Of a stretch of 17,201 nt of DNA, positions 1 to 7,271 are shown one piece after another. The notes beneath the pieces are model-generated. The model was not told where the DNA came from. It was given only the letters and a program-made list of their open reading frames with translations, and did not search any database. The position numbers were made by a program, and so were the translations under genes. The stretch's first letter is position 1. Every line of letters starts with the position of its first letter. The DNA is from Lachnospiraceae bacterium (GTDB lineage Bacteria; Bacillota_A; Clostridia; Lachnospirales; Lachnospiraceae), in assembly GCA_017435025.1 (NCBI GenBank), contig JAFSFU010000013.1, positions 1 to 17,201 of the forward strand, given 5' to 3'.

Positions 1-12
1 ATTTTTAATTTA

Positions 13-1110
13 TTATATAACCTCGTTCTCCTTCTTGAGGAGCAGATATCTTGCTCCCGATCCCAGAAGGAGAATCAAGGCCAATATAATCATTTTTGTG
101 TTAAACAGACCACTTTTTCGTGTGATCTCGAAATAATAGTGCCTTTTGTTTCCGGCCGCATCTACGACTTCCAAACCGTATTTACCTGCTTCCGCAAATT
201 CATTGATAACGGTTTCCGATGTGTAGCCGTTATAAGAAAGATATACCCGATCACTCACATCTGATTTTGAAAATGCGATCGGTCCTTTGACTTTTCCATT
301 TCCAAGATCCTTTGAAAATGTAAGGAAAGGAGCTATCGTATCTCTTTCAAAGGTCGATGTCGCATATACCGATTGGGTTTCCAGATCCCGATACCGGATT
401 TCAAACAATCCGTCCCCATCCAAAAACAGACACGAAGGGGTTTCTATGGTAAGCGGTACTCCATCCTTCTTTGCAGATATGATTTCAAAGCCGTTAGGAG
501 CCGGAACAGCACCGATATCTCCTGTCGTTTTTCCTGTGATCGTAAAATAAAAGTTTACTTCGTATATTTCGTTTTCCTCATAAGAATCTTCCTCAAACCG
601 ATAAAATATCATCTGAACATGGTATTTCCCCGGTTCTGAAAATCTCCAGGATTTAAACAAGCTGGAACTCTCTCCGTCTTTTGTGACAACAGCGGCAACT
701 TCTGAAGCAGGATAAAATTCCACCGCATTTCCGGTAATGATTCCATTGGGTGCCGTCACCTCAAAGAAATCACCATTAGGAAGTGTATATCGAATATTTC
801 CGTCCTCAGCAATCGACATTGTCATTGGCGGATCTGTGATCTGTTTCATTTCCAGATTTTCAAATTCGATCTCTCCGTTTTCAATCTTTTTCAGATATTC
901 ATCTGCAAACTGATCGATATCCAAATCGTAGTAATCGTCATCAATATCTTCCATGTCATCCAGATTTCCAAACTCTTCCAACAATGCCTGCTCCATCATC
1001 TCATCGGTAATCTCCGTTGCGTATACAGGATTCAGCATTCCGGTAAGTCCGATGAAGAACAGCGATGAGGCAAAACACACCGCCATTCTCTTTTTATTAT
1101 ACTTTTTCAT
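13..1110 (-). CDS. Ig-like surface protein with signal peptide and C-terminal membrane anchor
   Basis: A 365-residue exported protein, last gene of the secretion operon inside the window. Residues 1-31 form a signal peptide (basic start, hydrophobic core, VYA cleavage motif). Residues 32-90 are very acidic. Residues about 95-330 look like beta-rich Ig-like modules, with a DTIAP motif near 257 and a closing DAAGN near 317. Residues 336-352 are a membrane segment followed by a basic tail, so the body should lie outside the cell. There is no LPXTG signal. It is a diverged paralogue of the product of 8690..10327: both share PAP-x-G, DT-x-AP, the DAAGN end and the same anchor layout. I chose the ATG at 1110, which gives a proper signal peptide and has an AAGAGG box 9 bases upstream; the frame is open to 1170 but would add a 20-residue Arg/Lys-rich stretch. 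It overlaps the upstream gene by 14 bases, suggesting translational coupling. No exact family recognised; an adhesin or cell-wall part of the apparatus is inference. Confidence 0.85.
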   Translation of the reverse strand: MKKYNKKRMAVCFASSLFFIGLTGMLNPVYATEITDEMMEQALLEEFGNLDDMEDIDDDYYDLDIDQFADEYLKKIENGEIEFENLEMKQITDPPMTMSIAEDGNIRYTLPNGDFFEVTAPNGIITGNAVEFYPASEVAAVVTKDGESSSLFKSWRFSEPGKYHVQMIFYRFEEDSYEENEIYEVNFYFTITGKTTGDIGAVPAPNGFEIISAKKDGVPLTIETPSCLFLDGDGLFEIRYRDLETQSVYATSTFERDTIAPFLTFSKDLGNGKVKGPIAFSKSDVSDRVYLSYNGYTSETVINEFAEAGKYGLEVVDAAGNKRHYYFEITRKSGLFNTKMIILALILLLGSGARYLLLKKENEVI

Positions 1111-1387
1111 AGGCACGGGCCTCTTTTTTCGGAGTCTCTTTCTGCCTCTCTTTTGCTGCTTCCATCGCAATCTGACGATCTTTTTTCGGGGTCTTATGCG
1201 ATGCAGCCTCTTCCCTTAACAAGTCCTGATAGGTCATTCGGACCGGCGCTTTTCCGGATAAGACTCTGGTTACTGCAGGTTCTGCCGTAACATGTTTGCC
1301 GGCAGCACGCTCTGCACGGAGCTTTCTAAGATTCTGTAGTTCAATCTCCCACAGTGCCCGGTTTTTTGTACTGTCAAAATATCCCAT
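1097..1387 (-). CDS. small basic helical protein of unknown function
   Basis: A 96-residue soluble protein, rich in Arg, Lys, Glu and Ala, with no membrane segment or signal peptide. Residues 7-32 look like an amphipathic helix (LWEIELQNLRKLRAERAAG), and the C-terminal 35 residues are mostly charged, likely helical or disordered. I do not recognise the family. A GTG at 1393 is in frame, but it lies only 2 bases from the AAAGGAG box; the ATG at 1387 has the normal 8-base spacing and is preferred. The ribosome site sits inside the end of the preceding lipoprotein gene, and the 3' end overlaps the next gene by 14 bases, so it is embedded in the operon. Its place among secretion genes and its charge suggest a cytoplasmic accessory or chaperone-like partner, but that is a guess from context. 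Confidence 0.8.
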   Translation of the reverse strand: MGYFDSTKNRALWEIELQNLRKLRAERAAGKHVTAEPAVTRVLSGKAPVRMTYQDLLREEAASHKTPKKDRQIAMEAAKERQKETPKKEARAYEKV

Positions 1388-1392
1388 GGTCA

Positions 1393-2127
1393 CTACTCCT
1401 TTGTAAGGAACTGTGCGATCAGAGTGTTCATTCCATTCACCAATGTCTGATCCTCGTTTCCTGTCACGATCACATATTCATCCGGCTCAACATCAAACAA
1501 GTTCTGAACCTGAAGCGCTTGGTCAGAAAGCAATGCTTTGGCTTCGTCCTCCCTGCATATATATGCCCGGATCTCTCCACTCTTAATATCTGCGGCAACG
1601 GATTCTGCGTTTGGATATTCGCTGATCGTAACGCCCTCTGCGGCAGCGATCTGCGCTCTGAGATCATCATCCAGATCTTTATTCATACCAACAGCAGAAT
1701 TTGCAAAAGCTCCGGCAGACTGTGCATAATCACCCTTTTCTGTCACCACGTAGAAAAAGCCTTTTCCATAAGATGTGGTAAACAGATAGTTTTCTGTAAG
1801 ACTCAAAGATCCATTAATGCAGCCAAGCGCTATGTCGGCAGTGCCATCTGTGACAGCCTGAAGTGCCGCATCATGGTTCATAACCTGATACTCTACTGGT
1901 ACTCCGAGGGCTGCGGCAATGGTTTCCACCAGTTCCGGCTCCATGCCAACCGGAGTGGTTCCATCCATGCTTGTATAAATATTGCCGGAATCTACGATTG
2001 CCACCTTAAATACGCCTGCCTCCTGAATCGCTTTTACACTATCGACAGTCTTTCCGGAACAGCCGCTGACAGAAAGAGCGAGTCCTGCCGCCATAACTGC
2101 GGCTCCGATTTTTTTAATTCTGTTCAT
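1393..2127 (-). CDS. family-3 type substrate-binding lipoprotein
   Basis: A 244-residue protein of the periplasmic-binding-protein-like II fold, similar to the family-3 (amino-acid) solute-binding proteins of ABC importers. Residues 1-22 are a lipoprotein signal and C23 follows VSG, a good lipobox, so it should be tethered to the outer face of the membrane. Family-like segments are VGMEPELVETIAAALGVPVEY near 60, ALQAVTDGTADIALGCI near 90, SLSLTE near 107, FTTSYGKGFFYVVTEKG near 114 and the KSGEIRAYI hinge region near 182. The Arg that normally follows the SLSITE-type motif and binds the ligand carboxylate appears lost, because the loop is shortened. No permease or ATPase partner is present; it lies 19 bases after the VirB4 gene. 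The start at 2127 has GGAAGGAG 9 bases upstream; an ATG at 2136 abuts that box and is less likely. Role in secretion unknown; sensing, priming or surface scaffolding are possible. Confidence 0.85.
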   Translation of the reverse strand: MNRIKKIGAAVMAAGLALSVSGCSGKTVDSVKAIQEAGVFKVAIVDSGNIYTSMDGTTPVGMEPELVETIAAALGVPVEYQVMNHDAALQAVTDGTADIALGCINGSLSLTENYLFTTSYGKGFFYVVTEKGDYAQSAGAFANSAVGMNKDLDDDLRAQIAAAEGVTISEYPNAESVAADIKSGEIRAYICREDEAKALLSDQALQVQNLFDVEPDEYVIVTGNEDQTLVNGMNTLIAQFLTKE

Positions 2128-2146
2128 CTTCCTCATCTCCTTCCGT

Positions 2147-4840
2147 TTAAACGGTAAATAACTCTTCCATATCTTTGCTGGCCACGATTTGAATACCGGT
2201 TCGGCTCTGCGGCGACGTGATAACAAAGGCATGGCCTCGTCCATTGTTGACAATTTCTTCCTGTTCACTCTCGTTGATGGCACCCGCCTTTTCATACAAT
2301 TTGCAGAGATCATGCATATCGTTCGGGGACAGCGAGAAGATAAATGAATACTGACAGGCATTGATGATTGCCGAAGATTTTCTTACCAATTCTTCCGATC
2401 CTACAAAGTCCGCGATATTCTGTGTGATGATGATCTGCATACCATTGTATTTACGGATACGCTTTGCCAGCTGATACATAAAGTCAAGCGCCACCGGGAA
2501 CTTGGAATCGATAAATACATGTGCTTCATCAATAACAACGATGATTTTTCTGGATGCACCGTATTTGATATTGTAATCCCGGTTTTTAATAACTTCATTG
2601 TCCAGATATTTCAATACAAGAAGCATCTGTGCATTGGCGATCGTGTTGTTCTTGTTCGCAAGAAGAGACTGGAAATTGAATACAATAAAGTTTTCTTCTG
2701 TGGAAATGGAAGACGGACCATTCCAGAGAAGAGCGTTTCTTCCTCCTGTTGCAAACTTAGAAATATAATTTAAAAGAACACGAAGATTCTCTTTACCATA
2801 CTCACTGGATGCCATCTGATAATCGTTGAGGATCTTATCGTAAAGATCGTCAAAGATCGGATAATCCTCCGGTCCCAGTTCACTCAGATCCGTATCCTGG
2901 TCGATACCTTTCGCCTCGTACATACGCATTGTAATATTGTTGAGATACTCCAATGCATCGGAATCGATACCAGGTAAAATCTGACGGTAAAATTCCTCCA
3001 GGAACTGAAGATGCGTACTGAAACTGGTCTTTACCACCTCTTCCTCATCCTCTTCATCGTCTGAAAGACTGGTGATGATCTGGAACGGATTCAGACGTCC
3101 CTGCGTCGCACTTCCCACGTCGATGACTTTGCCATTCATATTCTGGGCAAGTCCGAAGTACTCATTCTCCGGATCCAGGATGAAAACTTTACTGTCATCC
3201 GCAGCCAAATGAGAAAGTATGGTCTTTGTCGCATAAGACTTACCACTACCGGACTTACCGATGATAACCATGTTGCTGTTTACTCGCTCGCTGTTTCGTG
3301 TAAAGAAATCTACGAATACCGGCTTTCCACGGTTTACACCGATATTCACACCTCCCGGATCGCAGAGATTCTTGTTAACGAACGGGAACGCAGCAGCAAC
3401 CGATGTGGAATGGATACCACGGCTGGTACGTTTGAATGCATCATGGGCAGAAATCTGCGTAGACGCATACATTTCAAACTGCTGCATATAGTTGTCGGTT
3501 GAACGGAAGCTTTCCTCGGCAAGTTCCCTCTTGATCTGTTTTTTCATGGAAGCAATAGAAGAAGATGTTTTCTTCGCACGCTCCGGATAAAGCATCTGCT
3601 CAGACAGTTCATAATCATATGCTGTCACAAAGATGTTCACATCAAGAAGAGTCTCATTGTCGCTCTGGAGAAGTGCGAGAACCTCTGCTAACGTATCCAC
3701 ATGCGTCTGCAATTCCATAAGTTTGGAAGTTTTGCCGGTGGAATTTCCCTGCTCTCGCAGCTCATCGATGGCACGGTCAATCTGCTTGATGCCTTTGTAT
3801 CGGTCAACCATCTGCATCTTCATAACAACCTTCGTATCCGGTCTGGAGAACAGATTGCATCCCCAGGCGTTTCCTACGACCGTCGGATAACCCGTAACAC
3901 GGAAATTGTGTGTTACAATATCATCGTACTGGACATGACGGCTGGTCATTTTAATCTTCTTCGGAAGAATCCAGTTCATATACTGATCTTTTGGAATCAG
4001 ATCAATCTCTCGCTCTTCGAATGCCAGCGTATAATTATATTTCAGGAATACGGCAAGTTCCTTTTCATCAAGGATCTTACACTCAATTCCCTCCACAGAC
4101 ATCGTCTGCACCATATTGACCGCCTGACTGGAAAGCATGTCTTTATCTTTATGGAAGAACACCATATAGTAATGTGGCGCATATACTTTATCTTTGTCAT
4201 TCAGGAAACGGATCTGCTCTTTTCTGTCCATGATGATACCGACTCTGGTAGTCAGCTCCTCCTCATTTAACAGGCCGTTGATAAATGCCTCCTTCAATCC
4301 GTCTAACTTCTTATCCTCTGTCGCAAGATAGGAATCAAACAGGATCGGACGATCAATCTTTACCAGCGCTGCCGTTTCCGTACCGGAAATGGTTCGCAAG
4401 ATGGAGCCGTACACCTGATCAATAATCTGATTCTGTTTGTTCAGTGTATAAAACTTAAACTCAATATCCGGAATACTTACGGCGATGCCGTAGTACTCCC
4501 CTCCGTATTCAATGAAATTTCCATCGATTCCTGTAAAAGGAGTAATATCTTTTACCGTTAATTCTCCCTTTTTCTTTGACACTTCCTCATAGTTCCGACT
4601 TCTTGCGAAATATTTCAGAAGATTATACAGCATCATATAACCTTTTTCATCATCAATCGGAATTACAGATGCGCCAAACAGGACTGCAACGCCGCATGCG
4701 ATTACCATACGGTTCGGCAGATTGGAAAACACCACCGAAATCACAATGGCTACTCCTAAAATACCGACCAGAACATCCGGTATCTCGACGCCTTTGAAGA
4801 ATTCCATTGATACTTTCGTTTTCTTAGGAATGATTCTCAT
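2147..4840 (-). CDS. VirB4-family conjugation ATPase with fused PrgI-like membrane domain
   Basis: An 897-residue motor ATPase of a type IV secretion system, acting at the inner face of the membrane to power assembly and transport. The nucleotide-binding site is plain: Walker A GKSGSGKS at 528-535 and Walker B VVIDEAH ending at 774, with a late QIIITQN motif after it, typical of the VirB4/TraE/TraC family. Residues 1-83 carry two membrane segments (about 22-38 and 45-61) followed by YNLLKYF, resembling the small PrgI/VirB3-like protein that is often a separate gene upstream of VirB4 in Gram-positive elements; here it appears fused. The frame is intact. It starts 3 bases after the stop of the upstream VirB6-like gene, so the two are probably translationally coupled. 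High confidence for VirB4; the PrgI assignment of the N-terminus rests on topology and position. Confidence 0.96.
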   Translation of the reverse strand: MRIIPKKTKVSMEFFKGVEIPDVLVGILGVAIVISVVFSNLPNRMVIACGVAVLFGASVIPIDDEKGYMMLYNLLKYFARSRNYEEVSKKKGELTVKDITPFTGIDGNFIEYGGEYYGIAVSIPDIEFKFYTLNKQNQIIDQVYGSILRTISGTETAALVKIDRPILFDSYLATEDKKLDGLKEAFINGLLNEEELTTRVGIIMDRKEQIRFLNDKDKVYAPHYYMVFFHKDKDMLSSQAVNMVQTMSVEGIECKILDEKELAVFLKYNYTLAFEEREIDLIPKDQYMNWILPKKIKMTSRHVQYDDIVTHNFRVTGYPTVVGNAWGCNLFSRPDTKVVMKMQMVDRYKGIKQIDRAIDELREQGNSTGKTSKLMELQTHVDTLAEVLALLQSDNETLLDVNIFVTAYDYELSEQMLYPERAKKTSSSIASMKKQIKRELAEESFRSTDNYMQQFEMYASTQISAHDAFKRTSRGIHSTSVAAAFPFVNKNLCDPGGVNIGVNRGKPVFVDFFTRNSERVNSNMVIIGKSGSGKSYATKTILSHLAADDSKVFILDPENEYFGLAQNMNGKVIDVGSATQGRLNPFQIITSLSDDEEDEEEVVKTSFSTHLQFLEEFYRQILPGIDSDALEYLNNITMRMYEAKGIDQDTDLSELGPEDYPIFDDLYDKILNDYQMASSEYGKENLRVLLNYISKFATGGRNALLWNGPSSISTEENFIVFNFQSLLANKNNTIANAQMLLVLKYLDNEVIKNRDYNIKYGASRKIIVVIDEAHVFIDSKFPVALDFMYQLAKRIRKYNGMQIIITQNIADFVGSEELVRKSSAIINACQYSFIFSLSPNDMHDLCKLYEKAGAINESEQEEIVNNGRGHAFVITSPQSRTGIQIVASKDMEELFTV

Positions 4841-4843
4841 GCT

Positions 4844-7240
4844 TTATCTCCCTCCCGGCTTTGTTTCTGATTCTGGTTTCTTTGATGTAATTTCCTGCGG
4901 CTTCGGCTGCTGCGGTGTCTCCTTCGTGATACCGCTGCGGCTGTACTCCAGCACACCGATTTTAACGGACTGCAGGTTCTCGCTGTTGGTACGAACAGAT
5001 AAAACATGATCGCCGATCACGCCTACATGGGTACCCTGCACTCCATGGTCAACCTGAGTCAGACCACCGGCAACTCTTACACGAGTTCCGTCATCTCCAT
5101 GATGAACTCTGGTCAGACCGCCCATCACGTTCACATTGGTGCCGCCTTGCTGACTATGCTGAACATCGGTCAAGCCGCCGGCAACTCTTACATGCGTACC
5201 ATCAGCACCATGATGGACTCTGGTTAAACCGCCCATCACTCTTACATCAGTACCTTGCTGACCATGCTGAACATTAGTCAAACCGCCAAGAACTCGAACC
5301 TGAGATCCAGATTCATTATTACGATATCGCACCGCACCGTGAAGAACACTGATATCAGAATATTTCAGCTGTCCGTTCTGCACATTGCTTTCAATTCTTG
5401 TGATTCCCGGAATATGCATTCTGGCAAGCTTCATACTCTGATTAGAATCCGTTCTCTGAACTTTCAGACCACCAATGCGCATCTGGAACGCCATTGTATT
5501 GCCGGATGCATCTCGGTCAACACCAAAGCCCATAACCCGAATCTTGTGGTTGCCGTTTGCATCATAGGTACTCTGAACCATACGGCCAAGGCGGAAATTC
5601 TTTTTCTCCTTACCCGGAATAACCTTAGACGTTCCAACTGCCGCCGTCGCTGCTTTTGCTGCCGCCATCATATTCGCATCCTTGGACATTGCAAGTCTGC
5701 CCGGTTTGATCTGCGGAGTCTTTGCCGCAGCTGCTTTTGCGCGGTGTGCACCAATCTGCACCTTGCCACGCTGTGCATTTGGAGAGACTGTTCCCTTCTT
5801 CCACTTAGCGTCGCTCTTACTTCCTTCAAACTTTTGATTCGGATCAGCATGTTTTGCTCTTCTACTCTTAGAGGCAAGTGCACCTGCACCTTTATTCAGT
5901 CCTTTCATTAAAGTGCCTTTTCCAAAGCTCATCGCTTTTCCGATGGTATGACCATACAGAGCGCCTCCTGCAACTGACTGTGTCATCGTTTCATGCTGAC
6001 CGGCACCGGCACTTATCAGTTCTGTGATCATTGGGCCGGATTTAAATACTGCCCATGCACCGCCAATCAGGAAGAACAGTTTCATAATGTAATCCATTTC
6101 AATACTGCTTCCAATTGATGACTCTGAAAACCGGATAGTATTTCCCATGATCAGCTGACATACCATCAGATACAGTCTCATACCAATTGCTGATCCAAAC
6201 CCGGTAAAACATTTACCGATGAACATATCACGCCATCTTCCAAACCGCTCTCCGTCATCCAGAGGCATTGTGCTGACGAAATATGGAGAAACAATATATA
6301 AAAGCACAATTTCAAACAGTCTTTGTACAAATGTGATCAGACAGATTGCCATTACAAACAGCAGGAATATAGCAGCCAAAAATCCGATCAGATAATCGAA
6401 ATTGGACAGATCAAATACCTTGGTTACAGCCTTTAGATCCACGTAATCTTTCGGCTGCACTCCATTCTGTGCATCCACGATGTAAAATGGATATCTGGCT
6501 TTATCCGCAGGGCTTGTTCCCAGTGTAATGCCAGGATTCGCTGACGCATTATACGAAGAATATGATCCATTCGCTGCATTCATTGATGCAACAATGAATA
6601 CAATTCGCCCCAACGTCGTTCTTGTATCTCCACTTATGGCAGTCGCTGCAATTCTCAGAATCTCTGTCGACAGTCGCAGCATAAAGTATACCAGAAACGG
6701 TACAGAGAAAAACTGAATAAAGGTTTTCATCATTGCGGTGAGTACCTTTGATACCGGACGTTTATTTTCAAAATCCAGATCAAATGATGATTTTGCTGTC
6801 GCAAAAATAGTAAGCATCAACGCGATCGCCAGACCTGCAGCCGTCAGTAACCAGAAAATTGTACTGACTGTGTCCTGCTGAAGCAGCACTTCTACCAGAC
6901 TTCCCTCGACAAATTGCGCCTTATTGGAGGGGTTGGGATAATACTTTACATTCTTGAGCCCGATAAAGACATCAAATGCCGTTTCAATATAATCAATAAT
7001 CCTCAGCACTCCTGAAAACAAGGAATAAATAAACGTGCTGTATATATCCAAATACAGTTCAATAAAGAATTCCAGCGCATCTTCCAGAATCGGAAGCAGG
7101 ATCGGTGCAAAAATCTTCTCAAACACCCATGTTAATACTGTATTTAATAAACCGGTTAACCATTTAAAAATCGGTTCGAAAATTTTATCCAATACCCAGT
7201 TAAAAACTTTTGAAAAGAGGCCTAAATAAGCCAGTTCCAT
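4844..7240 (-). CDS. VirB6/TrbL-like polytopic channel protein with C-terminal beta-repeat domain
   Basis: A 798-residue membrane protein. The N-terminal 60 residues are amphipathic helices with an internally doubled pattern (WVLDKIFEPI and WVFEKIFAPI). About six or seven hydrophobic segments follow (roughly 62-95, 126-147, 172-200, 280-325, 345-366, 387-412). The signature RLFEIVLLYIVSPYFVST then PLDDG at 307-330, and GGAWAVFKS near 393-401, are shared with the neighbouring 461-residue protein, so the two are paralogues. This resembles VirB6/TrbL-type channel subunits of Gram-positive conjugative elements (possibly the Mbov_0396-type transmembrane family). After residue 415 comes a long soluble tail: a basic Ala/Lys-rich linker to about 560, then beta-rich sequence ending in tandem 18-residue repeats (648-756) and a Pro/Lys-rich end. 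The ribosome site GAGGTG is 8 bases from ATG. The repeat tail is not a usual part of VirB6 and may form a beta-solenoid. Confidence 0.9.
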   Translation of the reverse strand: MELAYLGLFSKVFNWVLDKIFEPIFKWLTGLLNTVLTWVFEKIFAPILLPILEDALEFFIELYLDIYSTFIYSLFSGVLRIIDYIETAFDVFIGLKNVKYYPNPSNKAQFVEGSLVEVLLQQDTVSTIFWLLTAAGLAIALMLTIFATAKSSFDLDFENKRPVSKVLTAMMKTFIQFFSVPFLVYFMLRLSTEILRIAATAISGDTRTTLGRIVFIVASMNAANGSYSSYNASANPGITLGTSPADKARYPFYIVDAQNGVQPKDYVDLKAVTKVFDLSNFDYLIGFLAAIFLLFVMAICLITFVQRLFEIVLLYIVSPYFVSTMPLDDGERFGRWRDMFIGKCFTGFGSAIGMRLYLMVCQLIMGNTIRFSESSIGSSIEMDYIMKLFFLIGGAWAVFKSGPMITELISAGAGQHETMTQSVAGGALYGHTIGKAMSFGKGTLMKGLNKGAGALASKSRRAKHADPNQKFEGSKSDAKWKKGTVSPNAQRGKVQIGAHRAKAAAAKTPQIKPGRLAMSKDANMMAAAKAATAAVGTSKVIPGKEKKNFRLGRMVQSTYDANGNHKIRVMGFGVDRDASGNTMAFQMRIGGLKVQRTDSNQSMKLARMHIPGITRIESNVQNGQLKYSDISVLHGAVRYRNNESGSQVRVLGGLTNVQHGQQGTDVRVMGGLTRVHHGADGTHVRVAGGLTDVQHSQQGGTNVNVMGGLTRVHHGDDGTRVRVAGGLTQVDHGVQGTHVGVIGDHVLSVRTNSENLQSVKIGVLEYSRSGITKETPQQPKPQEITSKKPESETKPGGR
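5027..5299 (-). repeat. five tandem 54-57 bp coding repeats (18-19 residues each)
   Basis: Residues 648-738 of the VirB6-like protein are five head-to-tail copies of a unit close to V-R-V-x-G-G-L-T-x-V-x-H-G-x-x-G-T-x, with a sixth degenerate copy at 739-756. Copy 3 has one extra Gly. At the DNA level copies match best two units apart: segments such as that at 5067..5081 recur exactly 111 bases further on at 5178..5192, and 5097.. recurs at 5208... So the array seems to have grown by duplication of a two-unit block. The regular V-x-V and GGL strands with turn residues G/T/H suggest a beta-solenoid coil of 18 residues per turn. It is not a CRISPR: there are no spacers, and the repeats are in frame within a gene. 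Confidence 0.92.
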
Positions 7241-7271
7241 CTATTTCTCACCTCGCTTTATTATCATCCTG

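Noticed and set aside
1354..2157. A 267-codon plus-strand open frame opposite the lipoprotein gene
   Set aside because: The minus strand has a lipobox, binding-protein fold and ribosome site; the plus strand has none of these.
2128..2361. Longer start for the lipoprotein
   Set aside because: The extension overlaps the VirB4 3' end, is very Arg/Ser-rich, and would displace the lipoprotein signal from the N-terminus.
5027..5299. Regular direct repeats resembling a CRISPR array
   Set aside because: Units are contiguous, in frame, imperfect and code for a clear protein repeat; there are no spacers or nearby cas genes.
5255..5911. A 218-codon plus-strand open frame opposite the VirB6-like tail
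   Set aside because: The composition is unnatural and it lies wholly inside a well-supported minus-strand gene; an antisense artefact.
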